The position numbers and the translations under genes were made by a program. A stretch of DNA of 64,000 nucleotides from positions 2,233,501-2,297,500 of the forward strand of contig JAUKNK010000147.1 of NCBI GenBank assembly GCA_030765055.1, read 5' to 3'. Every line of letters starts with the position of its first letter. Positions within the stretch are counted from its first letter, which is position 1. The notes beneath the pieces are model-generated. The model saw nothing but the letters and a program-made list of their open reading frames with translations. It searched no databases and had not been told where the DNA came from. The DNA is from Mantis religiosa. Lineage: Eukaryota; Arthropoda; Insecta; Mantodea; Mantidae. Shown in pieces: positions 34,691-46,360 of the stretch.

Positions 34691-35880
34691 TAACAACTTT
34701 ATTGTTACCGGTTGTGCCCGCATGCCATGCGGGGAAGCCGGGAGAGCGTGTATCGTCTTTCTGAGGATCAATAGTTCCCTAGAGACCTAACCAGGTCGCT
34801 CTGATTTTGAGGCAAACTCGCGTAGAATTTTGTGGCCCGGCGCCTAATGACATCTTCCACATAGGGGAGAGATGAGGCTTCATGAAGGTATCTCACGGGA
34901 AACCTACAGCACACAGAATAGATGAGCATAAGGCATCTATTTTGTACACGCTGGAGTTGTCGCAGATTGGTTCCTGCAGCTATGCCCCAGATCTTACACG
35001 CATAAAGCATGTAAGGGGTGTTGGCATCCCTGGCCGCATCATGGGGTATAGCGAAGCCGAAGCTCCGCATACCCTATGAGCTACCTCCTGGATGTGGCCC
35101 CCAAAATTTAGGCCCCTTTTCAACTTTACACCCAAATACTTGAGAGAGTTTGTCCATTCTATACTTCTGCCAGAATAATTAAAGGACGGGAGCTTGGCGG
35201 GAAAATTACGCTTGATGAAGAGAATGTCTTGGCTTTTCTCCGGGTTGATGGACAATCGCCGAAGCCTGCACCAGTCGTGAAGAAGGCTTAGGTGTCGCTG
35301 TATTGGGTTGAAGGCTCTGCGTGCTTTTCTATCTGTGTTGTATAGTAGCACATCGGCTGCATACTGGGCTATGTTGACATGTAGCTCCGTGGGGAGATCC
35401 GCCACATACACGCTAAAAAGTGTAGGGGATAAGACAGAGCCTTCGGGGACTCCGCCTCTGATGGGTCTTCTAGTAGATATGGTCTCCCGCCACAGTGACT
35501 GTGAAGTGTCTGTGTTTAAGGAAAGTTTGTAGAAGATGTGTCATATGTATAGGAGGACTCAGGGTGATTAACTTATGTAGGAGACCCGCATTCCAGGTGG
35601 TAGAGAAGGCCATCTTGACATCCAGAGACACTGCCGCGGTGTATGCTCTTTCCTGGAAACCCAGGGTGGCGGCCTCCACCAAACGGAGCAACTGCTGTGA
35701 TGTCGAGTGCCCAGGACGAAAACCAAACTGATGGGGAGGGATAGCTTGAATGTCCCCCAGTAGAGGCGACAAGCGGGCTAAAACAAGCCTCTCGAAAGCT
35801 TTCGAGAGGTCTGACAGGAGGCTAATGAAGCGGTAACTGGCGGGGAGAGTCGGATTTTTACTGGGCTCAAAATGCAAATC
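34691..35880 (-). pseudogene. jockey-clade RT, 5'-truncated LINE copy
   Basis: Minus strand, in several frames. 35877-35470: ASYRFISLLSDLSKAFERLV, PPHQFGFRPGHSTSQQLLRL and AVSLDVKMAFSTTW. 35411-34980: YVADLPTELHVNIAQYAADV, where the catalytic YADD box is disturbed to YAAD, then SLKYLGVKLKRGLNF. 35070-34768: LQRVQNRCLMLIYS, RFPVRYLHEASSLPYVEDV and LVRSLGNY. The 3' end carries AATAAA (complement) near 34700. It is the same subfamily as the plus-strand copy at 58541-59400. Confidence 0.85.
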
Positions 35881-36819
35881 ACTGTCAATGATTGTTGTAC
35901 TTTAAGACGATATAACACGTTAGTTAACGTTTTGCTATGAAGACCTTTCACGGAAAAGTAAAAGCATGTTAGCATTTCAATGTTTTGATTATATTTTCAG
36001 ATACAGTAATTAATCAAGGGATAGCTGAATGATCCAGTAGCTGAACTTCAATGAGAGTGGGATATTACGTCATGTCCCGTCACTTACAGATATAAATTAA
36101 TCTGTGTTGCATTTTCAAAATGCTGCAGCCTCATAGGGAAATTATGAATGTCATACCTAATAAAGTAATGGTTGCTTTTATCAGATACCTATTTTGCGAT
36201 ACATTTATTCTCCTAATACACAATCCTAAAGAAAATACACTATTAGAAACACTGAACTTGTTAATTTACAACTGATAACACGCAGGATTAGCTTCTACTC
36301 GTTTGGCAACTATGCAGGACACTTTGTATCTGCAACAAACATTCCTTGTCTGCTGTTGGACACATTTGCCTGGACGGTAAAAGTATAGCTTTGGAGACGC
36401 TCATTGTTGGACATTGCCATTCCTGAAGTCACAGACAACAAACACCTAAAGCAAATATGTCATTTGTTGCCCTATTTGTTGACCTAATAGGATAAAACTG
36501 CTTTCATTTAATGAACACATTTACCGCCCTAAACTGACAACAATGGACAACAAAAAATAATTTTTGAATGTTTCGAGCACTTCATGAGGCACTTCATACT
36601 AATTTTGGTTTGATAAAAACAAATATGACACTCAAATACTTTTATTAGCTCTAGTTTCTATGATATACACAAGGTGCAAGTATTATATATTAGCGGATTG
36701 AGAGAAAAGGATACATTTTAATTACATACATGCTAACAACAATGAAAGTGAATTTGATTCTTTTAACTGGTAATTACATGCTAAGAGCTCTAAATTGCTG
36801 GAAAAATACTTCACAGATA
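35881..36819. other. AT-rich sequence, nothing recognised
   Basis: No coding resemblance, repeats or RNA genes that I can support. Confidence 0.35.
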
Positions 36820-37335
36820 GTCGTGTCTGAAGAGAATCATGTGGTGGCCTATTTACTTCGTCATCTTTTGGCTTTCCTCTTGTCATGGAGTTCCGCAGAA
36901 TCCCTATACAAAGACCATCAGTAATCCGCAAGCATTACTTCATTCCAAAGGACCTGATATCTTTGTTCCATAACAGAAATGTCCTGATGGAATCTCTCCC
37001 CATGTTCATCACTAACAGCTCCACAACTAGGAGGGAAAAAGTCTAGGTGGGAGTGGAGAAAATGGATCTTAAGGGACATGTTGCATCCAAGGTTACGGTA
37101 CTTTTGCAGGAGCCCTGTCACCAAATGCTTGTACTTGTCATCTCTTTAATTGCCTAAAAATCCCTGAACAACATCCTTGAAGGCTTCCCAAACTGCTTTT
37201 TCTTTCCCCTCCAAAATTTGGTCAAATGCAGGATCCTTTAAAAGTTATCTTATTTGTGGTCCGACAAAAATGCCTTCCTTAACTTTTGCATCACTTAAAT
37301 TCCAAAAATTCTCTCGGATTATGTTTTGTTATTCG
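36820..37335 (-). pseudogene. Relic of a widespread uncharacterised arthropod protein family
   Basis: In one minus-strand frame it reads NLSDAKVKEGIFVGPQI, LLKDPAFDQILEGKEKAVWE, AFKDVVQGFLGN, then (207-base open part, 37124-36918) GCNMSLKIHFLHSHLDFFP, CGAVSDEHGERFHQDISVM and a final NEVMLADY before a stop. I recognise the boxes MSLKIHFLHSHLDFFP and DEHGERFHQDI as typical of an unnamed multi-copy protein family found in many arthropods, often in repeat-rich regions. At least three in-frame stops make this copy dead. Function unknown; a transposon origin for the family is only my inference. Confidence 0.7.
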
Positions 37336-39100
37336 ACAGGTGTGCCAACTCCCTAAAATAATTCCCCAAAATTTAAAGTCTTCACTCTAAAGTTTAAATT
37401 TCACTTTATCTTCAAAACAAGAGCTAATCTATCGTGTTATGGTGATTTTTGAGTTCAGCAGATGGAAATACATGTAAATTCACTATTTTTAATCCCAAAA
37501 CATTTTCATCGTTGCCCTGTGTAATTATAGCATTTTTGTTTAATATTACAAAAAGGTTGTGGGCGTTGGAGAATTTCTAACTTGACTTTTGGATTTTGCA
37601 CAAATACGTAGGAATCAGCAGAAATTATTTATTTATAATTTCCATTGTTGACCAGTGTTATTATTAATATTATTTCTATTATCCCTATCAGTGTTGTTCT
37701 TGGGTGTAGTACTCTTTATTACATTAATTGCAACCCAGCTGTTACGGTTGACTGTTTAAATTTGCCTTAAATTTCTGGCCTTATATTGATTTAACCTAAA
37801 AAAGGACCTTCTACTTGCAACAACAGGGATTTTGCACTTTATTCTGTCTACAATTAGAACTTGAAGATTAGTTAAACCTAAAGTTTATAATTTCTCTTAT
37901 TTATATCTCTTTATATAACTAAGCAAAAGCTGCAGTTTTACTTCAAGGTGTCTTTGTATTAAAAGAAAAGATTAGGTATCGTGTTATTTATATCATTTAA
38001 ATGATTTAGCAATGTATAGAATGTTAACAGAACGTTTTGTTGTTTCTTTGTAATTAATTGAATTACAGGTAGACCGCAAAACAGTGTTCGGTGGACGTAT
38101 GTGGGAGGAGAGCCTTCTCCCCTTCTACGCCATCCTAGCATCACGTGACTCCCACCCCTCCCTTCCTTCATGCCGCAGATCGCAGACCACACGAAATGCA
38201 GGTAATCAAATGCTGTTTTGATTTTCAAAGTTAACAGAAAGTAATTACCTCAGACATGACCTCACAATCGATCAACAAATAGGTTGAATCATAGTTTCTT
38301 TAAACCCTGAGGAACAAAGCAGTGATTCGTCAGAATATGCGAAGAGAGAGTGTAACAGTGAACGCGAAAGTGAATTAAAGATATAACCAGTGCAGCCCGT
38401 ACGATGAGGGAGAGGCGACATAAAATAACGGAGGGGGAAAGGTAGAGGACTCTAGTGGTGGTAAGCCACGCCTCCAGCTGTCTAGTTACATGCATGTAAT
38501 ATCACTTTTAAGTGTTTTCTGTTATAGCTGCAGTGTTAAAACTAATGTTGTGCTATAGATTCTTCGGAACTGATGCAAATGAATTACTCATGATATTTAA
38601 GTAAATATCATTTACCTGTATTATACTAATATGATAGAATAATAAAAGAAAGCAGTAACTGTCAAAACAGTATTGTTGTTCAAATGCTCCTGTTCAATAC
38701 CAGATCCTATTGTTAGGGAACACTCTGGTACCAAATGGATTTTCTTCCCTAATTAGCCAATTTTAATGAAACGTTTAGATTAAGTTACACCTGCCATGAT
38801 ATACGGATGGTATAAGTTTCACTGCTCTATGTTAAATAGTTTTGAAACTGAAAATTATTTATCATGTTTTTGAAGGAATTGTATAGTAATAAAGGGTATA
38901 CTTTTTGGAGTTTAGAATTAAATTAGAGGCCTGAAATTTGGTATGCCATTTTTTCAATGTCTATGCAATAAAACTGCACAGTGTTTTCCCAAAATATTAA
39001 TATTTATTAGAATTATGAATTTTTTCTCCTTTGAAGAGAATAAAAAGAAATATTACTAATATTTATAAAGAAAAAAATGATATACTTTTATGTATGAGTG
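37336..39100. other. AT-rich interval, nothing recognised
   Basis: Unique-looking DNA up to the left TSD (TATGAGTG at 39093-39100) of the nested insertion block. No supported gene or repeat. Confidence 0.4.
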
Positions 39101-39734
39101 CTTTTTTAATTTACTATTAGGATGATCAGCAGTATTGCTATACAAGCCATTGATAAATTACATAAGTATTGCATAAAAATTAACAACTGAGGAATTACTG
39201 TCCTGTAACATTTACAATAGGTGATACATTTATACCCAATACAAGTGGCGTCCAGAAAGTAAGTTCTGTTTCAATTTACCTCTGCTGCGGCGCTGCGATC
39301 GCAGTTCCGCACACGCGCGGTAGACGCTCTGTATCAAGGAGATTCAATTCATGCCAGAGGATCTACTCCCATTAGTCATGGACCCGTAGGACCAAGGACC
39401 CGGATCTCCTTCTACCAGGGAGTTAACGAGCTGTCCCGAAAGAGTGCCCGGCGCCTCCGAGGCTCTTTACATAGGGCAAGACCTAGAGACTAACAAGCCC
39501 CCCATGTGGTCCTATGGACTCAAGACGGGATGGAAGTGGATACGCCACTTACGCGCGCCAACTCCAAAATGGGAAGGCTACGGAAGTAGTTATAAATGGT
39601 AGGTTCCAGCGCAGACCCAAAAGGGCAAGATGGCGGCCATGCGCAATCTGTATGTTTAGTGGATTTAGACAGTGTTTAGGTAGGCAGTCAATCCTCTTAA
39701 TTTGCTGTAACTTATAATGCTGTGTCTTGAGGTG

Positions 39735-40575
39735 TTATCAGGGCTTGTCTTGAGCTGTGATCTGAGGCTCTAGGGTCAGGAGTTGCAGGTTTTCTTAGGT
39801 GAAGTCTGTTGGTATGGGATGTTAATAGCTGTAGGATTTAATGGTTAGCTCTTGTAGTATGATCTGCGGCTCTAGGGTTAAGAGTTGCAGGGTTTCTTAG
39901 GTAAAGACTGTTGGTCTGGGAGGTTAATAGCTATAGGACTTAGAGGTTAGGTCTTGAGGTATGATCTGGGGCTCTAGGGTTAAGGGTAGCAGGTTTTAAC
40001 AGGTAGGGTTGCAGGTATGGAAGATTAATAGCTGTAGGATTTAATGGTTAGCTCTTGTGCTATGATCTAAGGCTCTAGGGTTAATAGTTTCACAGGTGAA
40101 GTCTGTTTGTCTGGATGGTTGAGAGCTGTAGAATTTAGGGGCTAGGCCTCTATGTATGATCTGGGTTAGATCGTATGGATTCAAGGTTAGATCTCTCGGT
40201 CTAGAGTTTAAGGCTGTAGGATCTGGAGGTTACGTATTGAGGTATGATCTGAGGGCTCTAGGGTTAAGAGTTGTAGGCTTCATAGCTAAAGGTTTCTGGT
40301 CTGAAGGTTAAAGGCTGTAGTAGGTTTAGTGGTTAGGTCGTATGGATTCAAGGTTAGATCTCTCGGTCTAGAGATTAAGGCTGTAGGATCTGGAGGCTAC
40401 GTATTGAGGTATGATCCGAGGGTTCTAGGGTTAAGAGTTATAAGCTTCGTAGCTAAAGGTTGCTGGTCAGGAGGTTAAACCTGTAGGATCCGGAGGTTAG
40501 GTATTGAGGTATGATCTCGGAGCTCTAGGATTAAGAGCTATAGGTTTCATAGCTAAAGGTTTTCCAGCTAGAGAT
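39735..40575 (+). repeat. Terminal array of ~100-bp repeats with TAGGGTTA core, left arm
   Basis: About eight degenerate units share GGTATGATCTGAGG, GCTCTAGGGTTAAGAG, TTGCAGG, CTTAGGTGAAG or CATAGCTAAAGG, GTCTGGGAGGTTA and GCTGTAGGATTTAATGG, followed by GTTAG. A shorter unit (GTCGTATGGATTCAAGG, TTAGATCTCTCGGTCTAGAG) alternates with it twice. No coding potential. Position just inside the terminus recalls replication-origin iterons or subterminal transposase sites, which is inference. Confidence 0.85.
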
Positions 40576-41130
40576 ATCTTCGTTACTCTTAGAGGTATAT
40601 TTGCAATGGTCTAGGCATAGAGTTTTCATACGTATTTTCATGCAGATTGATATCTTTATACTCTTGTGTCTTTTTTCAAGCTTTTACCCCCTCTGCATCG
40701 TCTTGTAATAAGTCGTAACGCTAAACCAATGTTCTTATGCTATTTTCAAGCTTTTTCAGATGTTATGAGGTTTAAGGATGTTTCAAGGATTTTTTAGACC
40801 AAGTTCAGTTACTTAAATCATTTTATAACTAAGTAAAAGCTTTTTCAAGGATATTTCAGATTACGAGATAGTAGTTACTTTTTCAATTTACCTATTTTAA
40901 CATTAAAGTGCGTTCAGTTAGCTTGTAGTTCAGTAGTAGACGCCTCTCCTCTTTTATCTGGGCTGGAGACCAGCACTAGAATTTAATCCTAGTGGCAGAG
41001 TTAACGCCTTCCTCCATTTTTGTTATTTCTTCTTTCTTCCTCAGGCGTCGTGAGAGTCGTAGGATAGATGCTACTTGAGTAAATATTCATTCTGTAGCTT
41101 AGCTTACAGAGATAACCGTTATCTTCTGAT

Positions 41131-44100
41131 CTAAGTTGCCTCCTCTTGCACACTTTTTGCAATACTATAGTGTCCGTACGCGTATGTTGATACTCCATCC
41201 TCAGCAATCACTCTCTTGTCGTCATGAGGCGACAGGGCTATTTTATTAGCTTCAACTGTAGAAACATTATGTTTTCGGGATAGGATTAAGTTCATAGGAG
41301 TTCTTAGGATCTTTTGGGTTTTAAGACATTCCACATAGCTATCGAAGTTGATGTACTGCCTGATTGCGCTACGCTTTATGCCTTTAATCTTCTTGATTAC
41401 ACCTCCATCTATGTCGAGAGCATACATCTTAGGTCTGAGCCCTACAAAACGATAAATAATTTTTCCATTGGCTTCATCTTTAAATTTTCCCAAAACTTTC
41501 CTGTTTTTTGTAGAATGACATATATGCTCGACAGGATAATCAGCAGTATCCAGATGTTCAAGAAAACGTAACTTATCCTGGTATATATCTTTTGTAGTCA
41601 CTCTATGGATGAAAGAGTCTGTATCCATGTACATGAGTTTTAGATTTTCAGTCCCGTAATACGGCAATAACACATCATAATGATATCGATACATCAAGGT
41701 TTTTGAGATATCCAGCACACACATCCCAATGTATATAGGTTTGTCGAACACTATCTCTCGTGAAGCCAAGTGTACTGCAGCCAGATTAGGTCCATATATA
41801 GTTCGATCAATGAACGTAGGCTTAGCAACCAGCTTTTCCAATGTCTTCCAATCGGTAACAAGTCGTATATTCATTCGGTTTCTTATATTCTCCATAGTTT
41901 TTCCGAACATGGCATTGTTAAAAAGTTTGTACAGATCCTTCTCGAAATCATTTCTAGATCCTTGTCGTAGTCCGTTATTGAATTGGACATAAGGCTTTAA
42001 CCAGCACGACTGTCGAAATTGTAGTACACGATGGATTTTTGTCAGTTTTATCCCATGATCAAGAGCTTGCTTCAAGGTCATGTAGTGCACCACATACTTA
42101 GTTCGTGATCCAAGGTGTGGAATTAGCTTCTTTGTAGAAGAATACTTAGGCTTGATACACTCGGGCAGGAATGGTAAATCGTTATGCAGCTCGTGAAGTT
42201 CTGTAGGATATTCAAGATCCACTTCTAAAATGTAGCCGAGAGGGTTATCTTCTCGAAGTATTTCTAGGTTAATATCTGCAGGAGAAACCCACTCAAAACC
42301 CCCATAAGGAAGGGCGTGGCACATCGCCCAGCCATATTGGTTATTTGCGTCCTCGTACGTAATATATTGAGAGGGCTTACTTGAGTCATACTCCTCCATA
42401 TAGATGTTGTTCGCCTTTGCGTATCGATGAGACACTTGGCATAATCCTCCTCGTATACCTGATTCAACCATGAGTAGCTGATCGTAATCCTGTAGCAATT
42501 CTAGTTCAATTCCTGTGTACAGCAGCATTGCATCCCACGTAAGTCCAGGAGATGTAAAATAATGTGCAGGATCAACTTTATGAGTTTTCAGGGTCTGGTC
42601 TCTGAATGTCTCAAACACATCAGCTAGTAGAAGAACATCTGAGCTTAGATAGAGATCGCTATACTCTCCTAATGTTTTAATGTTGAACTGTCTCCATATA
42701 CTTTTTGCATGTTCATACTCTCCATCACTAATTTCTTCTTTGTTCAGCTTGTTGTAGAATGCCTCCCTAGGAGGAAGTTCTGTGTCATTCAAAACATCCC
42801 ATGATGTAACGTAATCGTAGGGGAAAACACCCTTACGGGTCATCGATTTGAATTGCTCTGCTCCAAAGTACTTTATGGTTTCAGGATATGATGTTAGATT
42901 GTTTGCTAGTTTATCCAAGCTGGTACTAAGAAAGCGATAGGTATCCACAAAGCGGAGTTTAATATCACCAGCATACTTGGAAAATGATATATAACTTTCC
43001 TCTGAGCTAGGAATAACTTCTACTCTCTCGCTAGTACATCCTAACTCCTTAACAATGAAATGGGAGTCATATCCACTCAGGTTATGCATGAAGACAGGAA
43101 TATAATTAGGTGTTTTACAGGCTAAATTACACTTATTATGTAGACTTCCTCGGTATTCACCGGTTATATGATCATGATCTCGTACTTTCCAGTTCTCTCT
43201 GGTAAATTCTTTACCACATAAGTAACATTCTGTAGAACATTCGAAAGATTTTTGCTGCTCATCTGTTAGTGTTAATGGAGCATCAGTTTTGTATATACTA
43301 TTAATCTTCTTTGCGAGAGAACTTACATACTCCATAAACTTCGGTGCAGCATAATAACCACGATATACATAGGGTTCAGTAGGAAGATCAGTCTGTAAAC
43401 CTTCCATTGAGGCCGACGGTTTGACATATACACAGAAACTCATAGGAATATGCTTCTGATATGGAACTGTATAAGACGTTTCGGGATTAGAAGAACACCC
43501 GTGGTAAGGGGTAAGAATGCTTTCAAAGTCAGCGTATATGACATAAGGTAATTTCAACATCCTTTCATAATTCTTGAATCTAACAATAGATTTCTCCTTA
43601 GTTGGCATAACAATCTTAGCAACTCCGTGTTGGCTACATATTTTTCTATGTTCATTTAACCTCTCAACTCCTCCATTTCGATAATCAAAGTGCGTAAAAC
43701 AGCGTTTGCAGATGTAGAGTTTTCCCTCACATTTGGTTTTTTGTTGATGAATAAGTCTCTCGAAATTCTTTATATAAACGTAATGATGACGTCCAGCTGC
43801 ATCACTTAATAAAAGCAGGTCACGATGGTCGGACAGTTCTTCATCGATAACCTTCATAGGAAGCACTTGATTTTTCTCATCCAGTCCGAAAACATTTATA
43901 GAGATGTTATTTCTTCGTTCAAATTTCGGAATATCAGTCAGGCTCGTAGGAAACGAGACGCAGGAAAAGTCATATCTTTCTTGAAAATCCTTATACTTGC
44001 TAACACGTTGAGGATCCTTTTGAATGAACTTGGCGAGAACAGCATACATAAAACATTTTTCATCTTCATAATTCTGGGGATTTATGCAGGCTCCTTTAGC

Positions 44101-44784
44101 TCCAATAGAGGTCGGTAGAGGGATGTAACTGCTTCCTCTTAGTCCATTATTCTTGTTGATTCTAACTCGAACCCCGTCAACAGCTAATAAAGCCCAGTTG
44201 CTTCCTTTAAGTTGACTTTCCTCCATTTCAGTACAAAGTTTCTTGAATTTCCTTTCCAAGATGGCATCCAAGTCACTTTCTAAAAATATTGCTTGATTTT
44301 GTGTTTTAAATGCTTTATCAGTAGTGTCACCAATGGCATTCACAAACCGACATTCAGCCATGATGTTAATTTTCACACTTTTATGGATCCTTAGCTCCTT
44401 CTGAATGGCTTGAATTATCCGCTGTTTTGATTCTTGGAGATAGGTGTTCAGGTCTTGGCATGTAGAGCATAGGATGAAATATGATTTCAGTCGATCCTGG
44501 AAAGCTGTTTCATATTCTACGACATCATCTTCATCAGGAACCATTAACAGCAATTTATGTTTGGTGGGTTCGATCTTGAGTTTCTTAGCAGCAATTATTC
44601 TCTCGCATCGTTCTTGATGCACATCTCTGCGATGTTCAGTACCATAAACGTCAGCACAATGTTTACATTCATAATACTGACCGCAGACCAGCTCGTGTCT
44701 CTTTTTATGGTAGTTTTTCAGGAAACTCTTATCACATTTACCACACTTAAATTCTGGAATAGCAGTGTCTAACAGAGCTTCCAT
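41131..44784 (-). CDS. Protein-primed-type family B DNA polymerase (Polinton/bidnavirus-like), intact
   Basis: Intronless 1217-codon ORF; the ATG at 44784 opens the first zinc finger and no upstream in-frame start is needed. Two N-terminal fingers: C14-C17-H26-H30 and C40-C43-H56-C60. A further C2HC finger lies around residues 359-383. The 3'-5' exonuclease has YADFES (D419, E421), HNLSGYDSHF (D573) and YLSSD (D716). Between Exo I and II is an endonuclease VII-like zinc motif (C520, C523, RDHDH 535-539, HN 549-550, C552), as in Maverick and bidnavirus polymerases. Polymerase motif A is DANNQYGWAM (D812), motif B K953-x3-N957..G961, motif C YMDTDSF (D1054, D1056). All catalytic residues are kept, so it could be active. 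Its role would be copying the element from a protein or hairpin primer; a terminal-protein function in the N-terminus is possible but not visible. Confidence 0.93.
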   Translation of the reverse strand: MEALLDTAIPEFKCGKCDKSFLKNYHKKRHELVCGQYYECKHCADVYGTEHRRDVHQERCERIIAAKKLKIEPTKHKLLLMVPDEDDVVEYETAFQDRLKSYFILCSTCQDLNTYLQESKQRIIQAIQKELRIHKSVKINIMAECRFVNAIGDTTDKAFKTQNQAIFLESDLDAILERKFKKLCTEMEESQLKGSNWALLAVDGVRVRINKNNGLRGSSYIPLPTSIGAKGACINPQNYEDEKCFMYAVLAKFIQKDPQRVSKYKDFQERYDFSCVSFPTSLTDIPKFERRNNISINVFGLDEKNQVLPMKVIDEELSDHRDLLLLSDAAGRHHYVYIKNFERLIHQQKTKCEGKLYICKRCFTHFDYRNGGVERLNEHRKICSQHGVAKIVMPTKEKSIVRFKNYERMLKLPYVIYADFESILTPYHGCSSNPETSYTVPYQKHIPMSFCVYVKPSASMEGLQTDLPTEPYVYRGYYAAPKFMEYVSSLAKKINSIYKTDAPLTLTDEQQKSFECSTECYLCGKEFTRENWKVRDHDHITGEYRGSLHNKCNLACKTPNYIPVFMHNLSGYDSHFIVKELGCTSERVEVIPSSEESYISFSKYAGDIKLRFVDTYRFLSTSLDKLANNLTSYPETIKYFGAEQFKSMTRKGVFPYDYVTSWDVLNDTELPPREAFYNKLNKEEISDGEYEHAKSIWRQFNIKTLGEYSDLYLSSDVLLLADVFETFRDQTLKTHKVDPAHYFTSPGLTWDAMLLYTGIELELLQDYDQLLMVESGIRGGLCQVSHRYAKANNIYMEEYDSSKPSQYITYEDANNQYGWAMCHALPYGGFEWVSPADINLEILREDNPLGYILEVDLEYPTELHELHNDLPFLPECIKPKYSSTKKLIPHLGSRTKYVVHYMTLKQALDHGIKLTKIHRVLQFRQSCWLKPYVQFNNGLRQGSRNDFEKDLYKLFNNAMFGKTMENIRNRMNIRLVTDWKTLEKLVAKPTFIDRTIYGPNLAAVHLASREIVFDKPIYIGMCVLDISKTLMYRYHYDVLLPYYGTENLKLMYMDTDSFIHRVTTKDIYQDKLRFLEHLDTADYPVEHICHSTKNRKVLGKFKDEANGKIIYRFVGLRPKMYALDIDGGVIKKIKGIKRSAIRQYINFDSYVECLKTQKILRTPMNLILSRKHNVSTVEANKIALSPHDDKRVIAEDGVSTYAYGHYSIAKSVQEEAT

Positions 44785-45019
44785 TGCTATAGTTTTTGTT
44801 ATGTGCAGACTAATTCTTGGGGAATATGTTGCTAAGTAATTGTCTGATACACCTTTTCACTTCTCTTCTTCACCTTGATAAGTTATCAGCGCTGCTGATG
44901 ATGAATTTCACTGTGGAAGCTGATCCGCTCAGCTATAAACACACTAGCGTAATTACAATCTAAGCTCGATCAAGCTCTCTTTATACACTTAGCGCAGACC
45001 TAATAGAAAACTTCATCAT

Positions 45020-45122
45020 CCCCTCCACCAACGGGGTTCGAAGGTGGCGCTCCTATCGGAGAAAACCTAAAAGAAAACTATTATCTTGATACCACAGGGG
45101 TTCGAAGGTGGTTCTACTATCG
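45020..45122. other. Tandem pair of hairpins with TTCGAA loop, left arm
   Basis: Two ~75-bp repeats upstream of the polymerase start, each CCTATCGGAGAAAACC-linked. The stem is CCACC/GGTGG in one and ACCAC/GTGGT in the other, with GGGGTTCGAA in the loop. The stem bases change together, arguing that pairing matters. Confidence 0.5.
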
Positions 45123-45769
45123 GAGAAAACCTTAAAGAAAACTCTATTCATTTTAGCAGTTTACGACTACTCTTTATCTAGTATAGAAATCACATGAGAG
45201 AAAAAATTAGACAAATTAAAATTTAAAAAGGCAATAAATAAATAGATTTGAAGATACAATTTAGACAATTCAAACGAGTATAAACATGACTGAGCTACGC
45301 CTTTTAGTTTTAAAGTTACATTAGGAGCCCCCATCACCACCCTTAGGCATCTCTACATCTTCAATCATACCTTCTTGGAGCTGTTTGATACATCTCTTAA
45401 CCTAGAAGTTATATTCTCTCAAGTTCAGCTATTACACTATTTAACTCATCTAGGGAGCGTCCTTAGGCTCCTTCACTTCATCCTCAACCACGTGTTCTTG
45501 ATTCCTTTACATACATCTTTAACCTAGTTATGATTTTTCTATGGACATCCGTTCTCCTTTCTTAAGTTCAATTATTTCATCCATCTTGTTTTGTTCAGTC
45601 TTATGCTTCTATCTTAAACTTCGTGATTAAGTCATTTGATCTGAAAGTCTATGTATTTTGGTTAAGGTACTCATCCCTTTTGGTCATGGGCCAAGTCATG
45701 ATGTATGATCTTATGGGATGAGCTTGTCAACACGCCTAAAGCATTGATATTCAGAGTTATATAAATTAT

Positions 45770-46360
45770 CCTGCCGAGATTCGAACCCTGATCGTAAGGA
45801 GCAAAATACCATTTCAGCAACTATTTCGGGGCTAATGCATGTATGTACTCGTTATTTATTTGCATTATCATTATTCAAACGGGAGTTATTCAACATTAAA
45901 GTTATTCCATCAGAACCGGTGATCGAACCACGGGTCTCTAGAATACGGAATCATAAAACATTCACAGCATATGTTAAATGAAAATACCTGCGCTCTAACC
46001 CGCTGTTCTAAGTGCAACAGATCAGGAAATAGACCACAATTACATAATTCAATGGACGATGGGAATTGAACCAAAGACCTCCTGAGCTATACAGTGATAG
46101 GGAATGATTGATTACGTTAGGTATAGCCATAAAAAGTTTATTTCAACGCTCTAGACCCACCGGTTACAGAGATATTAAAATGAAACGGTTCAGGATTCGA
46201 ACCAAGCACTTCAGGTATACGGTATACGTCCAGAAGATACTAATTAACCATATAACATTTATAAAATTTGTTGGAAGTCGCTATCATAATTACTTTCAGA
46301 GTTATAACGGTATTAAAAGTGCTCACTTGTGCGGGAGTCGATCCCAGGATTGAGACAATT
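45770..46360 (-). other. Array of five tRNA-like (B-box) cassettes, left arm
   Basis: Minus strand. Five motifs resembling the tRNA T-loop/B box (GGTTCGAATCC) lie at mirror positions of the right array (complements GGATTCGAACC, GATTCGAACCC and similar, near 45785, 45927, 46070, 46201 and 46342). They are oriented like the polymerase gene. Neighbouring sequences include A-box-like pieces. Full cloverleaves could not be drawn, so I call them tRNA-like only. Confidence 0.5.

Noticed and set aside
41314..44118. Plus-strand open frames opposite the left polymerase
   Set aside because: Shadows of the polymerase codons; the same shadows appear opposite the right copy.
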